A stretch of DNA of 64,000 nt, from assembly GCA_030745755.1 (NCBI GenBank), contig JASLOA010000027.1:124001-188000 (forward strand). The letters are read 5' to 3'. This stretch comes from Kiritimatiellia bacterium. Its GTDB lineage: Bacteria > Verrucomicrobiota > Kiritimatiellia > UBA8416 > JABMPJ01. The translations under genes were made by a program, and so were the position numbers. Below are positions 60,555-64,000 of the stretch, in pieces. The first letter of the stretch is position 1. Each line of letters opens with the position of its first letter. The notes under the pieces were generated by a model, which was not told where the DNA came from, did no database searches, and saw nothing but the letters and a program-made list of their open reading frames with translations.

Positions 60555-61525
60555 CCACCTATCCTTGCCATGGAAGCCGGTGCCTCGAAAACGTGGTCCT
60601 CCCGCTTGTGCCCCATCGCCTCCTGCACGGCCAGGGCCAGGGCCTCTTCCCGACCGACAGCATCTTCCGCCAACAGGGGGCGAACCTGTACGCGCTTCTG
60701 ACGGGCCAGGCAGCCGACCAGGTAGCCATCCGAAGTGAGGCGCAGGCGTCGGCAGTCCGAGCAGAAAGGGTGGCTGGTTGGTGTGATGACACCAAAACGC
60801 CCACGGCCGTGAGACGGGGACTCAGCGTCATGCAGCCGACTCGTGGAACCGGGGCGCGGGGCATGAGGCCGAATGGTGAACTCGGGGCTCAGGGCGCTGC
60901 ATATCTCGGTGCAAGAGACGTAGTGGCGGTCGAACTCATGGCGGTCCATGCCGGCCGGCATCAGCTCGAGAAAGCGCAGCTCGCATCCCTCGGAAAGCGC
61001 AAACGCGAGCATAGACTTCACCTCGCTGTCGTTGACCCCTCGCATGACGACCATGTTGAGCTTCACCGGCGTCAGCCCATGCCGCACGGCCGCACGAATA
61101 CCATCAATCGTCCGTTGCAGTTCACCGCCGCGTGTCAGTCGGTGGAAGGTGTCGGAGTGGAGTGAGTCCAGGCTGATGTTGACACGATGCAGGCCGGCCT
61201 CTTTCAGTCGTTCGGCCCTGCTTTCAAGCACCTGCGCGTTGGTAGTGAGGGCCAGGTCAGGGATCTGCATCCGACTCAGCATACTCACCAGCGTCTCGAT
61301 GTTCGCTCGCACCAGTGGGTCGCCGCCGGTGATGCGGACCTTCGTCAGGTTGAAATGCCCTTTCAGAAAAGCGACCAGGCGCTCAATCTCCTCGTAGCGC
61401 AAGATGTCGGAGTGGGCGCACGGCTCAACACCCTCTTCCGGCATACAGTAGAGGCAGCGTAACTGGCAGCGATCCGTCACGGAGACGCGGAGCGACAGCT
61501 TGTCCGTTGATGCGCACGCAATCAA
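60551..61525 (-). CDS. moaA: GTP 3',8-cyclase MoaA
   Basis: The 324-residue radical-SAM enzyme has CQLRCLYC (the SAM cluster), KVRITGGDPLVR, NISLDSLHSDTF and the C-terminal cluster motif CSDCRRLRLTSDGYLVGCL, ending in the Gly-Gly needed for activity (RIGG). It converts GTP to the MoaC substrate. It overlaps the end of moeA by four bases. Confidence 0.95.
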   Translation of the reverse strand: MIACASTDKLSLRVSVTDRCQLRCLYCMPEEGVEPCAHSDILRYEEIERLVAFLKGHFNLTKVRITGGDPLVRANIETLVSMLSRMQIPDLALTTNAQVLESRAERLKEAGLHRVNISLDSLHSDTFHRLTRGGELQRTIDGIRAAVRHGLTPVKLNMVVMRGVNDSEVKSMLAFALSEGCELRFLELMPAGMDRHEFDRHYVSCTEICSALSPEFTIRPHAPRPGSTSRLHDAESPSHGRGRFGVITPTSHPFCSDCRRLRLTSDGYLVGCLARQKRVQVRPLLAEDAVGREEALALAVQEAMGHKREDHVFEAPASMARIGG

Positions 61526-62736
61526 GCGACTGGCCTCCAGGGGTAGAAGTCGACGGTCTCCCCGGCTTCGATCCGGGGCACATCCGCGGGGATTGTCACA
61601 GTGCCATCCGCTTCAGCACCGGCCACCAGGTCGGCCGAACCGCTGTACTCGACCGGCATGGCTACCGGTCCATCGGGCGGCCATGTCAGTGCCGCCAGCT
61701 TATGCCGCAGCCGGCCGGTCTTGCCGCCGATTGCCTTGCCGAGCGTGACGCTGAAGCAGGTGCGGCAACACGCGGGCGCCCAGCCGGACAGGCGCCGCAG
61801 CGCGGGCAGTATGAATTCCTGGAGTCCCACCATGGAGCTGAGTGGGTTGCCGGGAAGGCCGTAGAGGATCTTGCCCGCGTCAGTGGTGGCAAAGAGCTGG
61901 GGCTTGCCGGGCTTGATCGCAACCCCGTGAAAATGGATTCTGCCCCCGAGGCGTTCGATGGTCTTGGGCACCAGGTCGTACTTTCCTACCGACACGCCGC
62001 CGGTCAGTACCAGGCAGTCGCAGTCGGCAAGCATTTCCTGCATGGCGGCGAGGATCATCTCTTCATCATCTTCCACCGCCCGGCAACACACCACGTCGAA
62101 CCCGGAACCACGCAACCCCGACACCAGCATGGGGCCGTTCGAATTCCGCAACTGGTGAACGCCGACCGCATCCGAGACGTCCAGCAGCTCGGCCCCCGTC
62201 GAGAGGATCGATACGCGCGGTCGGTCGTAGACGGTTGGTCGGTCCACCCCGACCGCCGCACACACACCTACTTCGGCCGCCCCCAGCAGGGCGCCGGCTT
62301 CAAGCAGAACGGCGCCGCGTTGGGCGTTTTCCCCCTGGCGAAAGATATGCTGCCCGGGGCGGGGCGCTCGCATGAATCTGACCTGCTTTTCTCCAACCGG
62401 TTCGGTATCTTCCACCATGATCACGGTGTCGGTATCGGCGGGAACATTGGCGCCTGTGTAGATAGCCACACATTCGCCCGGGCCGACTGAGGGCGTTGCG
62501 TCCGAACCTGCTGCGACTTCACCCACCATGGTCAGTACGGCAGGACACTCGCGCAGATCATCCGCACGCACCGCGTAGCCGTCCATAGCGGCTCGATCGG
62601 CGGGGGGTACATCACGGTCGGCAACAACTGGATCTGCCAGGATGTAGCCGGTGGCGGAGTCGAGGGCAACGGGTTGTGCGGCAAGCGGTGCGGTATGTGC
62701 AACCACACGCTCCCACGCCTCGAGTGGCGTTATCAT
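61522..62736 (-). CDS. moeA: Molybdopterin molybdenumtransferase MoeA
   Basis: The 404-residue protein has the MoeA segments DVPPADRAAMDGYAVRADDL, AIYTGANVPADTDTVIMVEDTE, the STGAELLD signature, VLTGGVSVGKYDLVP and GLPGNPLSSMVGL. It inserts molybdate into adenylated molybdopterin. It starts the moeA-moaA-moaC-(MOSC-MogA)-mobB unit. AAAGGAG precedes its ATG. Confidence 0.95.
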   Translation of the reverse strand: MITPLEAWERVVAHTAPLAAQPVALDSATGYILADPVVADRDVPPADRAAMDGYAVRADDLRECPAVLTMVGEVAAGSDATPSVGPGECVAIYTGANVPADTDTVIMVEDTEPVGEKQVRFMRAPRPGQHIFRQGENAQRGAVLLEAGALLGAAEVGVCAAVGVDRPTVYDRPRVSILSTGAELLDVSDAVGVHQLRNSNGPMLVSGLRGSGFDVVCCRAVEDDEEMILAAMQEMLADCDCLVLTGGVSVGKYDLVPKTIERLGGRIHFHGVAIKPGKPQLFATTDAGKILYGLPGNPLSSMVGLQEFILPALRRLSGWAPACCRTCFSVTLGKAIGGKTGRLRHKLAALTWPPDGPVAMPVEYSGSADLVAGAEADGTVTIPADVPRIEAGETVDFYPWRPVA

Positions 62737-62966
62737 AGGGGTCTCCTTTCCAATGGTGATCCGGCATGCTCAGTGCATACCAGCCCCGGGAGGCGCAGAC
62801 GTTTCCGTTTCGAGCCCTTACCGGCCGGACAGCCATAGCTATTGACCCTTAGGCCGCCCGGCTCGGAGACAATGTCAACCCCGCGTATGTGTCATGGAGA
62901 CGGGGCACTTATCAAGACAAATCGGACGACGGCCGGTCAGCTTCGGTTGTTGTGCGGGGGCCGACG
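62737..62966. other. Leader region of the moeA unit
   Basis: No gene is seen here. On the minus strand, between about 62850 and 62745, there are GAAACGGAAACG, GCGCCTCCCGGGGC and a GTATGCACTGAGCATGC inverted repeat ahead of the moeA ribosome site. This layout loosely recalls a molybdenum-cofactor-sensing RNA leader, but a match was not proven by eye. The promoter was not identified. Confidence 0.35.
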
Positions 62967-64000
62967 TCAGCGGCGCGTGCTGTCGAACCGGTCGACGTAG
63001 GCACGGTATTCCGCCTCGGTGTTCAGGTTCGGCGGGGCCGAGACGGCGTCCACGTCCAGGTAGCATGTGCGCGCCTTTTCGAAGATACTTCGCACATGAC
63101 GCCGGCCTTCGGCGAGACTATCGTTCATAAGGGGTAGAGCACTGCGGCTATAGACGGCAAAGAGCGGTTCGAGGCGGGGTCCATCACCCCCCCGCGGGCT
63201 GCTGCGCGGGACAACGGCATCGTACTGTTCGGCGTCGTTCAGCATCCGATGGGCCAGGTTGATGTCTATATCCGGGATATCACATGCCACCACAAAGACC
63301 CGGTCGTGGGAGGCGGCCTCGAGCGCTGAGGCTATGCCCATCAGTGGTCCTTGATTGGCCTGCCGGTCGGCGACGGTTTTCAGTCCCAGGAATGCGTGCC
63401 GGGTATCGTTGGAACTGAGCAGAATCTCGTCGAAGTGCCCCTGGAGCTGCTCATGTACCCGCTGGATAAGCGGCTGGCCATTGATCTCCAGCAGGCTCTT
63501 GTCGCGTCCCATACGTGAGCTCTGGCCACCCGCCAGGATAACGGCGGTGGCCTTGCGGCGCAGTGTCCATGTGTCATGCCGGGTTGAAATTCGCTCCAGC
63601 TCCAGATCGAAGCGCTCGCCATCCGAACCCACCGCGATGTCGGCCAGGTGTGCCACGGCGCGCGCGGTTGGCTTGCAGGTGCGGGTGCGTTTGTCCTTCA
63701 CCATCAGGAATAGGCCCGGCTTCACGGCGTGGCGAATGCTGTTTGATTCGCAGATCAATGGGATGTGCGGGTCAATCTGTTCGTAGAGGGCGTCGAGGCC
63801 CTCCCGCATGTGTGCCACGTGGACACGCAACCAGAAGACGGGGAAAGCGCCGGCCAACAGCAGGCGGGACGTGTCCTTGACGCCGTCCCGGTTGGTTTCC
63901 TTCATGAGGTCGTAGGCGCCATCCACCGATGTACAGGCCCCGCATCCTTCGCCCCCACGCGGGCACCGTCCCCCTGCCTCGCGGATCACCGTGATCTTGG
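62967..64000 (-). CDS. mobA: MobA-like molybdenum cofactor guanylyltransferase with an extra N-terminal domain, 5' end beyond the window
   Basis: The frame stays open through the right edge (reading KITVIREAGG at 64000), so the N-terminus is missing. The visible first 140 or so residues (GRCPRGGEGCGACTSVDGAYDLM, LLAGAFPVFWLRVHVAH, PLICESNSIRHAVKPGLFLMV) are a P-loop-like partner domain that I do not recognise with certainty. From about residue 150 the MobA nucleotidyltransferase follows: AVILAGGQSSRMGRDKSLLEINGQPLI and VVACDIPDIDINLA. MobA joins GMP to molybdopterin for bis-MGD enzymes such as NapA. Confidence 0.85.
   Translation of the reverse strand, partial: KITVIREAGGRCPRGGEGCGACTSVDGAYDLMKETNRDGVKDTSRLLLAGAFPVFWLRVHVAHMREGLDALYEQIDPHIPLICESNSIRHAVKPGLFLMVKDKRTRTCKPTARAVAHLADIAVGSDGERFDLELERISTRHDTWTLRRKATAVILAGGQSSRMGRDKSLLEINGQPLIQRVHEQLQGHFDEILLSSNDTRHAFLGLKTVADRQANQGPLMGIASALEAASHDRVFVVACDIPDIDINLAHRMLNDAEQYDAVVPRSSPRGGDGPRLEPLFAVYSRSALPLMNDSLAEGRRHVRSIFEKARTCYLDVDAVSAPPNLNTEAEYRAYVDRFDSTRR

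Noticed and set aside
1-64000. rRNA, tRNA genes, CRISPR arrays and integrase or transposase genes
   Set aside because: I looked for them on both strands and saw no credible example; only repeats and gene remnants are present.

Overview
The window looks like chromosomal DNA from an uncultured, anaerobic or facultative Gram-negative bacterium that respires nitrogen oxides. Evidence is the many periplasmic c-type cytochromes, Tat-exported molybdoenzymes, a P-II/Amt nitrogen system with sigma-54 promoters, a PerR/rubrerythrin pair and a complete biotin pathway. The phylum cannot be fixed from the sequence alone. The periplasmic NXR-type molybdoenzyme and the Rieske/cytochrome b clusters carrying multihaem and NAD(P)H-flavoprotein subunits recall anammox planctomycetes and other NXR-bearing lineages; the URO-D/DUF1638 pair would suit a PVC-type anaerobe. 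No rRNA, tRNA, CRISPR array or intact transposase was seen.

Layout. 1-7.4 kb (all minus strand): a P-loop ATPase cut by the window edge, bluB, an amtB-glnB pair behind a sigma-54 promoter, a URO-D-family protein coupled to a DUF1638 protein, a rubrerythrin-like protein and perR. 7.5-14.4 kb (plus): a biotin operon birA-bioB-bioF-bioG-bioC-bioDA with a BirA operator at its head, a bioD-bioA gene fusion, and a repeat element inserted at the bioF/bioG junction. 14.4-20.5 kb: a DUF3368 gene remnant, a membrane polyferredoxin, an outer-membrane protein and a secDF fusion. 20.5-29.7 kb (minus): a nine-gene run behind a second sigma-54 promoter: amt2, NrfH-type cytochrome, octahaem HAO-type cytochrome, SUMF1-domain protein, SPFH protein, PepSY-type membrane protein, haemerythrin-type protein, small Fe-S protein and DUF3786 protein.

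29.9-58.2 kb (minus) is one near-continuous respiratory cluster. In transcription order: a dihaem/haem-b NXR gamma-like subunit, NXR/Nar-type catalytic subunit, a small unknown protein, the Fe-S subunit, a TorD-type chaperone, a cupredoxin-like protein, a ferredoxin, a HEAT-repeat protein, Rieske, split cytochrome b, an octahaem coiled-coil cytochrome, two GltD-like NAD(P)H flavoproteins without any GltB, a second Rieske and a full-length cytochrome b, a decahaem tandem cytochrome, then napA-napG-napH. 58.4-64 kb (minus) holds molybdenum cofactor genes (mobA-like fusion, moeA, moaA, a small membrane protein, moaC, MOSC-MogA fusion, mobB) that supply the upstream molybdoenzymes.

How it fits together. 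NapA (and the NXR/Nar enzyme, whose direction is unknown) interconvert nitrate and nitrite; the NrfH-HAO pair may reduce nitrite further towards ammonium; the two Amt proteins and P-II handle ammonium; the haemerythrin-type and Fe-S proteins plausibly deal with nitric oxide; two Rieske/b complexes link the quinone pool to multihaem cytochromes and, through the flavoproteins, possibly to NAD(P)H. The last points are inference from gene order.
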